Shown here one piece after another: positions 12,636 through 26,707 of a stretch of DNA of 64,000 nt; positions within the stretch are counted from its first letter, which is position 1, and each line of letters opens with the position of its first letter. Origin of the DNA: Phoronis australis (Eukaryota > Phoronida > Phoronidae); the NCBI GenBank assembly GCA_002633005.1, contig NMRA01000081.1:602736-666735 (forward strand), given 5' to 3'. The notes under the pieces were generated by a model. That model made no database searches, was not told the origin of the DNA, and saw nothing but the letters and a program-made list of their open reading frames with translations. A program made the position numbers and the translations under genes.

Positions 12636-13010
12636 CTAAAAAGAAATGAACAAACATTGAACATGATCACAAGCTGCAACATCAGGGCTCAGGGATTAAT
12701 TTTACATCAGAAATTAAATTATTTTCAACATTTTATGTTCTACTTTTGGTGAAAACTCAACATTAGTGTATATTAGGCTAGAAAATTCTTTAATTTGTAA
12801 CAAAAATAATTTCTAAAAATATGTATTTTCATTTTAAGAGGCTTGTCATTTTGTTGCAAATGCTCAAAAGTTTGTTAATAGTTACGCCATGGATACAAAC
12901 CATGCTAAAAGCAAAGTAAATTTTACTGAAGATTTTGAGAAATTTAAAAATGAAATTTCACTTTTCTACCATATTGGAACTCTATCAGAAGAATTACTGT
13001 GAACGTTCAA

Positions 13011-13285
13011 ACGTACACTTTGTCTTACGTGGATGACTCAAACCTGAGTTTGCATTTGATGACCACAGCGTTATAGCCATGAAGTCGAGTCCGATATCTA
13101 AATCTGGAGTTGTAGCTTGAATTTTTTTAAGTTTCTACTCGAGTCTGTAGCTCAAATCTAGCACCATCAAGTCCACACTAAACTTCATAAACCACAATGT
13201 ACTTGAGCACAGAGTAATTTTGATTTAGTATTAAAGAAGAAGAAAGATGTCTTGAGTTCAATTTTGACTACAAAGATTAGAACTC
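13011..13285 (+). repeat. foldback/palindromic element family, copy 1 (partial)
   Basis: Shares phrases with the copies at 28116, 28670 and 31385: tcttacgtggatgact, tttctactcgagtctgtagc, caatgtacttgagcaca and gactacaaagattaga. The two halves are imperfect reverse complements, as in the better copies. More degraded than the others. Confidence 0.55.
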
Positions 13286-14564
13286 CTCCCCCTCGCCTAG
13301 AATAAACAACATACTAGGTAAGTAAACACCATTAAAGTTTTAAAACAAATGCTTTCAAAGACTTGACATGGCAGCTTGAAAACACTTGGTTGTTATGATT
13401 AAGTTGTACAGAATTTCCAGACAAAATTGATAAAACCTCTTCTTTCCAAAATTGACAAAATTTTGGAGCAAACAACCTCAGCAGATTTACAAATACCCTG
13501 GTCTCATGTTATACTTCTCTTCCGCATTTCTTCACATTTTCCACAAACGGCCTTTTCGCGACAGTGAGACTGCTGACGATAACACCAACAATGACAATAC
13601 TGCAATCACCAATGCCACAATGTCGTTGACGATAATGACACTGCCAAAATGGCAATAAAGTCACCACAATGCTGCCACCACAGTACAGGTATGCGTACGA
13701 CTTACATTGAGATAGGTCAAAACTGAAAGACTTTTTGCTCCAATGTACAATTAATTTGAAAAGTGTAAATTAACACAAGTTTGTCCTTACTAACTTCACC
13801 AACTTGTTTGTTTTTATCACTGACTAAAGGCAGTCTTGACTATCAATTCACCATGGATGGACCTCTTCCAGCCTCAAGCTAAATGCTATCAACAGCACAA
13901 GTGTGAAATCACCACATCTGTACTCAGACATCATCCACATGGTCATGGGTGGGTGGACCAAACCACAAAAAATCAAGGCAAGGAAATTAAATTATATCTC
14001 AAAATGCGAGACCATTTGGACAAAAGCTTCCGCTCATTTTGCAGATAGAAAATAAAAAGCAGCTCCCTTAAATTCCTGAATGACTGAGTCAGTGCTAAAA
14101 TAAACATTCACTCACTTGTTTTCCACACAGACACTGGCAAGCAGCCTTTGAGAATGTGTATACTAAACACACCACATTGCATAAAACAAGAATTTAAGTA
14201 GACAATAACTGAAATTTATACAGAGGCACTTAAGCAAATTAAAAAATAGATACGCATTCACTTGGCACAAAATTTCATGAAATTTCATGCTGGAATTTTG
14301 GAGAAATTTCTCGGTGGCCAAAAGAAATGAAGCATTTTTGAAACCAGGTTTTCAAAAAGGCCTCCCGTAGGATCTTTTTAGAAAATGATCATCAAGTATC
14401 CCCGCTTCAACTGATTTTCTTATTTTTTATCATTGTAATGTTAATGTGTTTATCTGCTTTAATTTTACGATCTTGAAGGATTTCAGATCCACTATCACTA
14501 TTCAACATATGCTTTTAGCATGTGTACAGATATTTATGTAGTCTAGAAGACGGGATATAGAAGA

Positions 14565-14626
14565 AATCTTGTCAAGAACGTCCTACACCATATTAAATTA
14601 TTGTGTAGGACGTTCTTGACAAGATT
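14565..14626. repeat. perfect 24-bp inverted repeat (hairpin) with 14-base loop
   Basis: The left arm 14565-14588 starts aatcttgtcaagaacg and the right arm 14603-14626 ends ttcttgacaagatt. They are exact reverse complements, separated by an AT-only loop apart from its first base (14589-14602). No further pairing extends outward. The transcript of either strand would fold into a 24-bp perfect stem. Confidence 0.95.
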
Positions 14627-17600
14627 GCATTAAGCCAAACATGTACATAACAGTAGATTTCAACTCAGTAAAAGTATATATTTTATGTAAGTAGAAAGTC
14701 AGAAGAATTTGATTTTTGACTTTTTACCAATCTGACATAAATTGGGTCATGTAACGTGTCTTTTCAGTAATTTAGCAAAAAAGTAAGGAACATTAATAGC
14801 CAATCTATGGTATGAATGCAATCAAATTTTATTCGATTAAATGTTCAACATGAGATCTCAAACATGCTGTTACAGTTTTCTAAAATATTCTGTTTTATGA
14901 AACTTAATTTTTTTATTAAAATCATTAAAATCCTATTTTTAATAGCCCCGTGTGCAAAAAATGGTTAAAAACAATCGCCAGCAGCATTTTGGAGAACAAC
15001 ACATGAAGCATTACCTGAAAGTTTCATGTGACAGCGATCAGCTATTTCTGAGATATGATGTTCCAAAGTTAATCAGATTGGACTGGGATCCAACATAACC
15101 TAAACTCATGACAGGACACAGACTGACACAGGCTGGGCAGACTGGTGTCATCAACCTAACAGGCCAACTGAACAGCTGTGGTCAAACAGAGCAGTGTCAA
15201 CAATAACTCCTTTTGCATGCAGATGGTGGGGATTCTTCAACCAGTTAGAAGACCTTGTAGGTAACACCATTTTGTCTTGTAAAGCAGTGCTTGAGCAATG
15301 AAATCATAGTGAGTGAAAATTAAGTTATGTCAACCAATAATATAAACAGTTTGGGTTACTTGCACAAATTAACAGCATTTCGCACTCCGTAAGTTGCAGG
15401 TAAAACGAATCGAAAAGAACAACTGACTTGTAAAACATAAATGGTAGTAAGTTTTGCTTTTTGTTCATTTGAATTTGAAGTAAGTAAAAGATCATCTCCA
15501 CTCAAAGACAAACCTTTAATAGGATAGGTCATCATCAAACTTAACGAGGCCAATGGCTAAGAAGCTGTCCATAAAATGTTCTTTTGTTTTCTGTCATCCT
15601 TAACCCTCATTCTTCAGATATGGGTTTTAAAATCAGTGGGTAAAATACTTCACTGAACTTAAATCCTATAATAAGCCTCTTATGGTGGGCTGCCCATGTT
15701 TGATGGTTGATTACAAAAGTCAACACAGTACAGAAAACTGAACGATTGTTCATTTGATCAATCACTCCAGTCAACAGAATGGTTGTTTCTTTAAGTACTC
15801 TTTGAAATTCATCACGTATAAAAATCATAAGGCTTTCAAGCACAACTGATCATTTTGATAATGTTCAATTTCATCTTATTGAGAAAGGATCAGTCAAGGC
15901 ATGTAATTCATAGACTCAAGACACTAGCCCTGTACTTGAGGCTAGAAATCTTTGCTGACAGAAAGGAAACCGTGAATTCTGTCCCATAATTCAACATCCT
16001 AACTTCACCGACCAATCAATCACTTCAGTGGCCGGCATTTTCCTAGGGTGCACTAGCAAGCTCTAGAGCGTACTAGCCTTTTCCTAAAAAGATTTTACAT
16101 GATTTCGTTTTTTAATAGAGACACTTGCATTTAAGCAATACACCTCCACATTATGGTCTGTATTTAAAAATTAAAAAACTTTTGTCTGTACAGTTTGCAA
16201 TGGACTTTAAACTGTTAACACTTGGTTCCAGCACTAACTGCCTTGCACACCCTTTATTTTCAAGATCTTAGTTCACCTGTGGGGAAATGTGCCTGTACCT
16301 TCTGAAAGTGGAATATTTTGGTTGAGTTGAAAATTCTCCCATCCCCCAGTCACGGCCAATTCCAACTCTCCCCACCCCCTCAAACCATTGGCATCCTTCA
16401 TCAGCAATGCCTCAAGTAGTCAAAATTGACATTTAACAGAGATTTTAACCTTGATTTTTTAATCATTGGTAGGAAATTTTGGTAATGATGAGGATAATTT
16501 TGTGTGATTTTTAAATATTATTCATAGGGAAATGGAGCCGATATTCCAGGGATCTGATTTTGCCACTTCAGCGTTTGAAGAAACTATATTCAAAAACAGT
16601 TCAAAACATTTTCAGAATTGTTTTGCTAATTTGATCTCCTCTAAGCTGGAATCTCAATGAAATACAATCTTCTATTTTTCCAGATCCTGTCTTCTAGACT
16701 ACTCTGTCTAGTAGACACCTTTTTTCACACTGCATGTAAAGCCTGGCAATGATGACCTATGTAGAGGTTGCCATTCATATACAATAGAGGAAAGGTCCAT
16801 CGGTGGGGTTGATGATCGAGTCTGTCGTGACACCAACATGCATAGCTAACACAGGATAAGACAACTGGGTAAAAGAAATGGAGGACAAACTCCTAATCAA
16901 ATTCCATATATTACACATTGTCCAAGAGAACGCCTGGTGATAAAAACGCTAATTGCTGTCTTTTTATTGTATGCTGTGCCAAACAGTTGAAAACTAATGT
17001 CTAGTTAAAGCCCCTCGAAACCCTACCTTCTTCTTACTGTACACAAGGCTCTACTTAGTAGAGATGCATGAGCATGGTCAATAGCAACAACAAATTCTCA
17101 GTTCTTTGCAAGACCAAAATCACTTCTCATCTGAGTAAGGAACAACTTGAGACCAATTTAACAGTCTAAATCAAAAGTTATTTTCGTAATTTTAACAGGT
17201 TCAAAGCCGCTTTGATTTTTAAAAATTAAACAGTAGGAGGTAACAAAAGTAGAATCTGAAGTTTACTGTTGCATGTAAAAACATTAATTGAAGCTGGTGT
17301 AGGCAGTTCAAGACAAACTAGCCAGTGACAAGGAGAAGATAAAAGTAAATAGGACTAATAAACAAGGGTCAGTGGTCGCCAGGAGATACCACAAAGGTCA
17401 CTAGTTCATATCAGACTTGAAACTGAACTCAAGGACTGATGAACAATTGAGGAAAATCTGTAGCACTTTGTAATTAGGAAGCACAGTCTTAAGTGTTATC
17501 ATTTTTTTCACAAGAAATTATGCTGATAAACTGGAAATGAATAATAAAGATTACAAAACTTATTGTTCAAGGCAAAACATTGTTTCTAATAGGAAAATGT

Positions 17601-20600
17601 CCAAATTTGGCAATCTTTGGAATGTCAATATAGCTCTGAAATGGCCAACCAGATTTATTTCAAACTTTCACATTCTATGTTTTACACAGTGTTCTCTAAA
17701 ACGCTGTTCAAAATGGCATTTAAACTTTTACATGCGGGGCTATCAGAAAATAGGACTTTCATGATTTAATGAAAAAGTTGCATAAAATGAAAACAAAATG
17801 TTTTCAACAACTTTAACAGCACTTTTGAGATTTCATCTTGAACATTTATGTTAATAAATTTGGTCATGTGATTGATACAATAGTTTTGCAATAGGTGTAC
17901 CCAAGTAACAACAGTTTGGTATTAAATTAAAATCTAAAGGTTTACTACTTTCACTTTTATGGTGTTGTAAACATTTTGCTAAATTCATAGACTTGTCAAT
18001 AAGGTCTTACATAACTTTGTGCTGTAAGAACAACAAAATCATCTTTCCATTTGACGCTATTTCTAACTCTGGTGTGCAAGAACAGGGCCCAAGTTAACAG
18101 GGATGAACAGGAATTTCTTGTTGGACATTTTTGTGAAAGTCATACGACTATCCCACCATGATACAATAGCAATACTTTGATAGCAGGATGGTGGCAAAGA
18201 ATTTGTAAAAAATGCTGGAAAATCCCATTGCATTCGATCCCCATAAGAATTCAGGGCAGTGTCCACCAATTGCAGGACAATGTCCACCATTTGGTTTATT
18301 GCCACTTAGGGACAATGCCTGTTTCGTCATAGGGCTGCTATAAGTCAAAATCACTATTATATTAGCATGAGTGTACGTATTTGTAAGCTTTTCATCTCAG
18401 TATTTTGATTGATCGTATAAAAATCTAACTGAATTTTGCAAAGACTTGGTTATCGTACATAATTTGAAGAAAAAACGTCATGAGCTTTTGGACGATGTCT
18501 ATCGACCAATACAAAGAACCATGATTTTTACAAATATAATTTATAAGACAATTCGCTTGGTTTAAAAGAAATGTTACATCCCCACACTATATTTCCTACA
18601 ATTCCTCAAAAGCATTCATCTGAATTATGTAGATGTGACCAAAAACTAGGACACTTATTTTCAGTTAAGGTGACAAAACTCAATCGACAATTTTTTTTCA
18701 AAGAAAAAAATCCACTAATTTTGTGGACCAACAATTCAGTTAAAAACAATGTCTGGCACAACAGAAGTTCAAAGAGATGGTTCCTGATTTTGATTTCACC
18801 AGACAATCACTGAATACTGCCAGTCAGTTAGTGAATGAAACAGAGCTAAAAAAACAAGGATCACCAATAAGGATCATTACTGAAATCACACAAAAACTAC
18901 AGCACAGGGCTGTTTGATTGTGAGAGTTCTGAGGGTGTTGAAGTGTTTCAACAAATACTGGAATGGCAAATACTGGATTATTGAACAAAAATGGTAATTA
19001 AATAATTTTAATCATGTAATATTTTTAATTATAAATTTTAACATGGATCCACATAGACTGAAATATAAGTCCACAATTTTAATTAATGTTGAATCATTAC
19101 AGTATAAAGTTAAACCGCAAAAACAAAGTAGGCCTAATCAAACAATTATGACGTAATTCAGTGAATTGTAACCAAGAAATGACACGTGTGAAGCAGGACG
19201 GTGTCCCACAACTGCACATGCTACAGAACAAAAACCCAAGCGCGGCGATTTCAAGCCTAGCGATGACCACTCCAGAGTAAGTCAATGAAAGAGTAATGAT
19301 TATGAGATAACTAACGGCAGAAAGCCGCAGCGCTAACTGGCTTCATTTCAACAATGTCAGTCTGAGGATTTGGTCAACGTCGCTGTCCCAAATCCAAATC
19401 TTAATAAACAAGAGCAATCGTGTTTTACGATACCTTGTCAGTTCAGTAGCATCTTTCGTAATGTCTTGTGAGACAAAATGGCCAACACCACGCTCCAACG
19501 AGCAGACGGTTTGTTTGTTATCAAAACGTCCCGAGCGATTGTTGCCCCTATCTTATTTCAAAATGGCCGCGTAATTATCGTGAAGGACGATTCCAAGTTT
19601 CCTCCCCAAAGGGGCCGAAGCTTACACACACCTGTATGATGGCTGACGTCAGACATAAAAATCAGGACAGAGGACAAAAAGGTTATCGAGGTATCCAAAA
19701 TATCCAAACATATACTTGCAAAACTTGGTCTAGGCAGGTACCCTGTCTGTAAATAAAACTCACAGAAAACTGTGTAAATTACTTTTTACATATTCCTACA
19801 TTCCACGTAGCCACATGGCTGAGAATGCATCCGAAGCATAAGTACTACTTTCAAACAAGATTTTACTCAAATGGTTAGCGTGTAGGAGCATGCGCAACTT
19901 CAAATATAGGCGTATGGACCTATCAATACGGGCATATTCGGCAGTGAAAAAATGAAAATTCGTGATAGATAAATCGTCACATATTGACCCAAGTTAGTAA
20001 ATGCCCCGAAAGCATCCAGTTAATTGTCATCGGGGATTTTATCCACGAAGTCAAAACTTTTTGTTTGGTTTTGACGGTCCCGAAGTACTGCCGTTCCGGT
20101 GCAGCTGAATCACCATTTCGCAGGCTATTTTTATAAAATCTAATTAACGAACATTTCATTTCTGTGAAAATTTGTAAAAATGAAATGTAACCTACATTGT
20201 ATAGTAATATAAATGATATTTTTTAATAGTATATTTGCGTATGTAACAGTCTTGAGGATGCACATGCATGAACATGTGTAGGAACAAAACTTTTCAAGTA
20301 ACACGCTGACGTAATAATTGGAACTTTTTGTTGTAGTGTAGTTACAGTTATTGTATAATTGCTTACTTAAACTCAATTTTTGTGAAAGAGAAAGTCTAAT
20401 AGTAGTCTATAGATGGCTCTGCCTGCCCACACACATGCCTTAGGATAACATAGACACATCGTGGATGGATGAGGTAGTCACGTATTTTCTCCAAAACCAT
20501 TTTGTAAGGTCTGAGCCCAGTTTGCCACATGACCCTGGGCCATTCGGTTCTTTTCTGCACTTTCAAATAATTGGTTTTTAAATTTGTAGACAATTTTCTT

Positions 20601-20740
20601 GTTTTGCAATAATTACGAAATGGATTTTGGTGTGGAAAAGATAATAATTGTTTTTTTTTCTCCGAGTCATATTTTTTCCGAAATACCAATCTACGCGGAA
20701 ATTATAAATGGCACCGAGACAAGCAGATTACTCAGCTGCT

Positions 20741-21007
20741 TGCTTTGTTGTATTAGTCGTCTTCTTTGTTGTATTGGTCGTCTTCTTCTTGGAATCATTA
20801 ATTATTGTATTGGTCGTCTTCTTTTTGGAATCATTAATTGTTGTATTGGTCGTCTTCTTTGTTGTATTGGTCGTCTTCTTCTTGGAATCATTAATTGTTG
20901 TATTGGTCGTCTTCTTTGTTGTATTGGTCGTCTTCTTCTTGGAATCATTAATTGTTGTATTGGTCGTCTTCTTTTTTGTATTGGTCGTCTTCTTCTTGGT
21001 ATCATTA
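20741..21007 (+). repeat. minisatellite, 57-bp unit built of 21-bp and 36-bp subunits
   Basis: The phrase tgtattggtcgtcttctt recurs eight to nine times, alternating with tggaatcattaatt. The main period is 57 bases (21 + 36), a multiple of three, which is why long frames stay open on both strands. The predicted peptides (VVFF/LESL on plus, KKTTNT on minus) are simple repeats. I do not regard them as proteins. Confidence 0.9.
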
Positions 21008-23934
21008 AAGAGTGCTGTCTGAAATTCACCTCTTGACTTCATTTATTTTAGGAGGGTCTCAGACTTATTAACGTCAGTCGCAGAATAAATGCATGTTGCA
21101 CTCATCTCAGAAGTGTAAAACAAGACTATTTGATCATTCTGTAGAGTTTCTGATCTTTCTTAGCACTAAGAGAAGAATCGATTGAAGCACAAATTTGGAA
21201 GAATGGCTGATAAAATACAATTAATTATATTTCATTTTTCCAATGCTATTTAATTAAAGTTTTGTATGTGATACATCAAAACAAATCATTACCTTTGTTC
21301 CGGGTTCCAACAAATTCCGCAGCCGCGGGTTCTTTCATTATTTTACAATAATCGTGGAAAAATAATAGGTGTCAGCAGAGAGGTCTTCAACAAGCATGAG
21401 TGAAACTCGCAGAATTAGTCATTATATAGACTCAGTGTTATCTGGTCGTAAACATCAGTGAACACGAAATCTAGAAATTTCCAGTTCCTTAGCCAACACT
21501 TACATGCACTGTACCATGGGCGGCGCACCATAGGGGGGTGGGGGGACTATGGCCCCCACATTTTTCAGTGCTAGGCCGCACATGGTCTATAGGGGGTGCA
21601 CCACAGGGGGGGCTGAGAGGGCTTTAGCCCCCCACTTTTTTCAATGCTGTGCCGCCCATGTGTACGCGCAATGGACGGCTTCAAATTTGTTTAAATTTCT
21701 GTTGGCTGTAACTGAAAGAAATCTCCAATGACTTCAAAATAGTTGTGGAAACTTTCATGCTTAAACTGCCTGAAATTTTGTAAAATCTCGTTTAGTTTCA
21801 ATTCCAATCATTCCCAAACCTATTAAAGATAGGTATTCAGTAACCATCTAAGACAATAAATCGATCTGGGTCTTATACGCGAGTACTAGGATGTTTGAAC
21901 TGGTCAAAATTAATCAGGCGACGATGTCTTGTTTTGAAAACGAGGAATTGTTGCAGAATTTCATAAATTTGAATCAATTTTGTTGTGGGAGGTACTTTCA
22001 CGGTATACGAACGATAGTTGGGCAGTTGGTTCCTTACCGCGATTCGATTTATCATCACTGTATATTGCTTTTCTACTTGCTCGCTCAGGTGTTTTCTTTT
22101 TGGAGAAATAAGCAACCACACCGACACAATTTCTGTAAAAACCCACGGATCAGAACCAACTAGGATTTTAAACTTATCTTGGAGATATTTTCCCGTGTTA
22201 AGTACTGTTCCCATATCATGAGTGCACTAACTATCCACAGCAAAAGACTTAAATGTTCCAGCAAAAGGCTCGTATCCTGTTTTTGCTCAAACACGAATGA
22301 GTTCAAGAGACAATAGGGCATTTGCGTAATTGAAATGAACGTAGAAGCATGACACAGGTCTTCTGATGGACCGTCTACGTCACATTCTATTGTTTCACGG
22401 ATAATATTATTCACGGGAACAGTAATTGATATCGAAACAATGAATCTCATCTCAAAAAGAGCAGTTGGTTGCGGTCTTTTTCCCGACTCATTTTGTGACC
22501 TGCGCTCAACGACTAAACAGCGCCTCTTGCATCAATTTCAGCCAAAGTCTTGTATTTTTTGAAAAGCACACAAAGGGACGTAATCAAGAGCTTGAAACGC
22601 CATGGTTTGCCAAGCGATGATTGAAAAACTTCCAGGTGGATTTTTTCTTGAAAAGAACAATTAAAAAGCGCACAACACACGTGACTTTATCAAAAGACCA
22701 GAACCATGCTTTTCTGCCTTACCATGCATCTGTATTTTTTCAAAACACTACATCAAAAAACGATAAAACCTCTTTTCAAGTGTACGGAAGTGTATGTAAC
22801 ACCCCTTTGTACCTGCCAAGCAGACACCCTGTGACGCTTCAAAGTGCATTCAGATTCTTGTCCCGGGGACTAGATTTCTCACCCAGATGGTCTTTGCTAA
22901 AGCACAGCGAGCTTAGTTTCGTAAACGCTAGAATCTCGCTTTTTGGAGGCATTTACGATCAATTCGGTGTATTTTTTTATACTGTGGATGGTATTTTTAA
23001 CTTCATTGGCCTATTTCAATCTAAACTAGTGACGATTCTTGTTTTTGTCAGTTCATTTATCTCCCCTTAATATGTAAAATGGGGTGGACCATGTCTGAAT
23101 AAAATGCCTTCCTTTTTAAACACCAGCAGGAAATACCACGAAAACAGTTAGATTGTGTCTTGAGAATTCCCACACCTTCACATGAACAATGTGTGGGTAC
23201 ACTGGTTACTCCTGACGCTTGTGTCCAAGTCACAAGCCTACTTCGTGGCCGATTTCTTTAGCTGTACGTGGTTTTAATAAATAGACGTGGGTGATTCTTC
23301 CTATAATTCAAGTTGCTGAACCCAAGGTTTATTGCCGTTTTAATCTGACCAATCTTTGGAAAAACGTATCCGAATCCCGATCTTCAATCCGGGTACAAAA
23401 GTACATACCCAAATCTGCGTATCTTTACATTCTCTGACAGTGATCGCTGAAAATATAATCTATCATCAGAAAGGTCGTGGTCGAAAGACTGCCTATTTTT
23501 GTAGAAATTTACGTTATCGGTTAATAATAGGCGTGTCTGTTGAAAAACTTCAAAACTTCGTGAAACCTTGAAAAATCAATTTCAAACAATTTAACGCCAA
23601 TAAAATGCTTAAAACAGAACACGCAGGAACTTTGAATACAAGTGTTGAAATCCATGTTTTCCACATCCAAATAGCTCTCTGCCAACACAGCAGTTGAAAT
23701 GCAAACTGCATTCTGAGTTGACTGGTCCTTCCTGTGTACTTCAAGGGGACGATGACGTGAAACGGCCAGAAATATGCCTGTAACTGAACAACTTTTACTG
23801 ATTTATTGAAACGTACAACGGAATAATAAACTGAGCACGATATCATTGAGCTGAATGCCAGGGCGTCACTGAATGACAATCTGACTCTATTGAATCAACC
23901 CTTAGTGGGGATAGCTTAGATCATTAATTATGTA

Positions 23935-24060
23935 TTTACTAGTTTGACTTGATCTCTGATGATGATGGGCTGATTTACCATTGAAACGTTGGACTCTGTA
24001 TTTATTTATATACAATATGTAATCAGTAATCGTTCTCAGTTTTTTATTGGTCCAAAAAAT
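23935..24060 (+). mobile_element. Penelope-like terminal segment with hammerhead-like core (candidate)
   Basis: ctgatgatgatgggctgatt is followed by taccattgaaacgttggact. CTGATGA, a short pairing stem (gatgg/ccatt) and GAAAC are in hammerhead order, but the stem is offset by one base. The downstream tctgtatttatttatataca is also typical of these element ends. A degraded copy at best. Confidence 0.35.
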
Positions 24061-24117
24061 CAGCTTCGGGATTTTTTTACTGTGCTTTGAAGTCATACCA
24101 GCCAACTACTATATCTT

Positions 24118-24564
24118 TGCACGCTCGTAATTTTACGCTTCTATTTTTGGTGAAGACTGACTGCTATCTTTTACTTGCTGCGATAGCCATCCACACACAT
24201 TTGAAAACGGTCTTCAATACATATTGAGGTACCAAAATGTATAACCAGCAGGTTGTCCGACGATGTTTTTATTTTATTTTATTTGGTGAAATTATTGTTT
24301 TTTTTTCAATATATTGGTGAAGTTTCATGCTCTTACTCTTAGCAGTGCGTGCAGTTATATGACGTTGCTAAAAACCTAGGTTCCGGTTTTCGGGGAGGGG
24401 GATAATGTAGTAGAATGTTGGTGGTAAATCATTCATTCTTTATTCAATAAGTTTGAATAACAAACCTCGTGGATTGGTATAACTTAAATATAACGACGTC
24501 TTGCTAAAGCTGCGACGGCACAATTACGAGCGAAAAATACGAGTGTAAAATTACGAGTGTACAA
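24118..24564. mobile_element. MITE-like element with terminal inverted repeats
   Basis: The left end ttgcacgctcgtaattttac and the reverse complement of the right end (ttgtacactcgtaattttac) match closely. About 447 bases long, with no coding content. Inferred to be a non-autonomous DNA element. Confidence 0.6.
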
Positions 24565-26621
24565 CTTCTTTAGAGCTCGCGTGACCTACAATTCAATTTC
24601 TCGTTGCTGGTGCTTGAGACCAAGCCCATGTTGGCTTAGCATGGTTCGTCACTTCATGGAACTAGCATGACGATTTCAAGAAGTAAGAACTTTAATTTTC
24701 TTCCAAGTGTACAGGTACAGGCCGGGATGATTTGCACTTCCTAGAAATTAAATATTTGGGGTAGGCCAGGTTTGGAGGCAGATTTGAGGTAGGCATTACT
24801 AGAAGGTTCAGTAAATCTGCGTTGCTTGCATTTGAGAACTTGCTGGGAACGAGAAACTTCCACCAGCTCGGGAGCAGAAAGACTTACGTTTCTTAAAATC
24901 GGCGGTCCCCTATAGCATTGCTGCATTTCTGCTTATAGCAACCGAGAGTCTGCTGCGATTTCAAATAGTCCTCAAACAACACCCAGAATTGCAAAAGATG
25001 CTGTTGGTAGTACGTTTGGACAACATTTTTGAAATCTTTAAGAAATTTACTTTCAGTTGGCTTATGTCTAGCATTGGCAGGGAAGTGATGGTTTAGACTG
25101 AACTGCCATTTTACGTTTTTGCCACGGATCGTTTTTTTCAGAGCCGCCTAGTTTCCTTTTTTCGATGGAAATGAAAGGGAAAAAATCAGACAGAATAACG
25201 TTTCTGTGGCCATTTGTAGCGGTTTTTGATATGAAACAACTCACAAGTGTTCAATTCTAGAGCCTTCGACAGACAAGTAGAACGAAAACATCAAACCTAC
25301 TACCAAGCAATTATACCCAGTGAGAACTGTTCAGAGTCTCCTTGAAAAGTCAGAAATTTGCTGACTCTAAATGTGAAAAGGAAACACTAGAAATAGTTGC
25401 AAATTCTAACATTGAAGTGTAGTACGGGTGTATCAAGTTCAGAATTTCTATACCTCCGTGAATGATGGCAGCAAATTTTCTTTAAGCATCAAAAGCTTGA
25501 GTAGGCCTCACATAGCCCTCTCACTACAGTCGGTAAGATATGCGCTCTTGTAATAGGTACACGATACCACAGCTGCCCGATATTCATTAAAACCGAAGAG
25601 GAATAAATACATGTGCCTTCATCTTGGTCTTCCATCGGAGCACTCGTCATAGTCAGAGGAGAGAAACCCATAGGCCCGAAAACGAAATTTGTGAAAACTG
25701 CAAACTTACAGAGACCCCTATCGGATACTTCAGAGTACAGACCCAACAGGTGGCGATTCCCGGACTCGGGCTTCCGACATCGTTCTCACGATATCTGAAA
25801 CACGTGTGAGCAACAATCTCGCTTCTGGGAATTTCCCTACTGTGATGATTCCTATGTGCCAACGTTTCTATAGTCAACGGTTAAATAGTTTAGCGTTGAA
25901 ATAAAATCACGCTTTGTTGTTGATTTTTCAAATATTATTACTCATGACGAAGTCACTGAATCGAGCTTCTTACGTTGTCTGATTTGCGGTAGTGTTGTGC
26001 TCCTAAGTAATGTCTCAGCGCTTTCTGCATATCCCGTGGTGTATGTTCAATATAACTGTATTTTCGAGACCAAAATTCAAATCCAATGAACACTGATGTT
26101 TAGCGCCGAGTACGCCGTCCAATTGTATCAACGCTGCAACTTCCAGCACGTGTTCCTCATTAAAGTGCTACTTCACTAAATACGAATAAATGAGTGTTGT
26201 GGACGATACTAATGAGTGAAACTGTATTATTATTATTATTAATCCAAGGATTAATAGTTTAGAATTTTGAAACGACTTTATTTACGCAGAGTTGTGCGTC
26301 ACACGCTGCCACGAATCTGGCAGAGCCCGGAATATGTGAGAACCTTTAACAAGGTGAGTGTGTTCGAGGTGTGGATGAAAGAACCCGTCAATCAAAGAGC
26401 GGCAATGGATAGGAAGATGAAGGACTTCGACCATATCAACACCGTTTAGACGTCCTACAGGGTTCAGATGAAAGGATTTCGACTGAAACGCAGATCTACA
26501 CTGAGTCAACCGCAACCAGCAAACTACTGTTATTTCCTCTGCTAATAACCCACCCATATAAAAAGACATGTAATTTAACCTACATTTATACGACATAGCA
26601 CGATTTTCGAAAAAAAATGCC

Positions 26622-26707
26622 CACGTGTTTCACGAGAATAAGCGCATGCGCCCGAGAATAAGCGCATGCACCTGAGTTCGTGCAGGCGGCTATTTCCTGT
26701 GCACGTG
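26622..26707 (+). promoter_or_regulatory. candidate regulatory cluster upstream of gene B: two E-boxes and duplicated NRF-1-like sites
   Basis: CACGTG occurs at 26622-26627 and 26702-26707. Between them a 20-base unit starting cgagaataagcgcatg is present twice (26633-26652, 26653-26672). The first copy contains GCGCATGCGC, a good match to the NRF-1 core, and the second a one-base variant. It lies about 0.9 kb before the gene B start codon. No transcription data are available. Confidence 0.35.

Noticed and set aside
20708-21042. ORFs of 104-145 codons on both strands over the minisatellite
   Set aside because: They stay open because the repeat period is a multiple of three; the peptides are simple repeats with no splice or start context.
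22621-23070. 149-codon plus-strand ORF
   Set aside because: No ATG near its start, no recognisable domain, and composition like the surrounding non-coding DNA.
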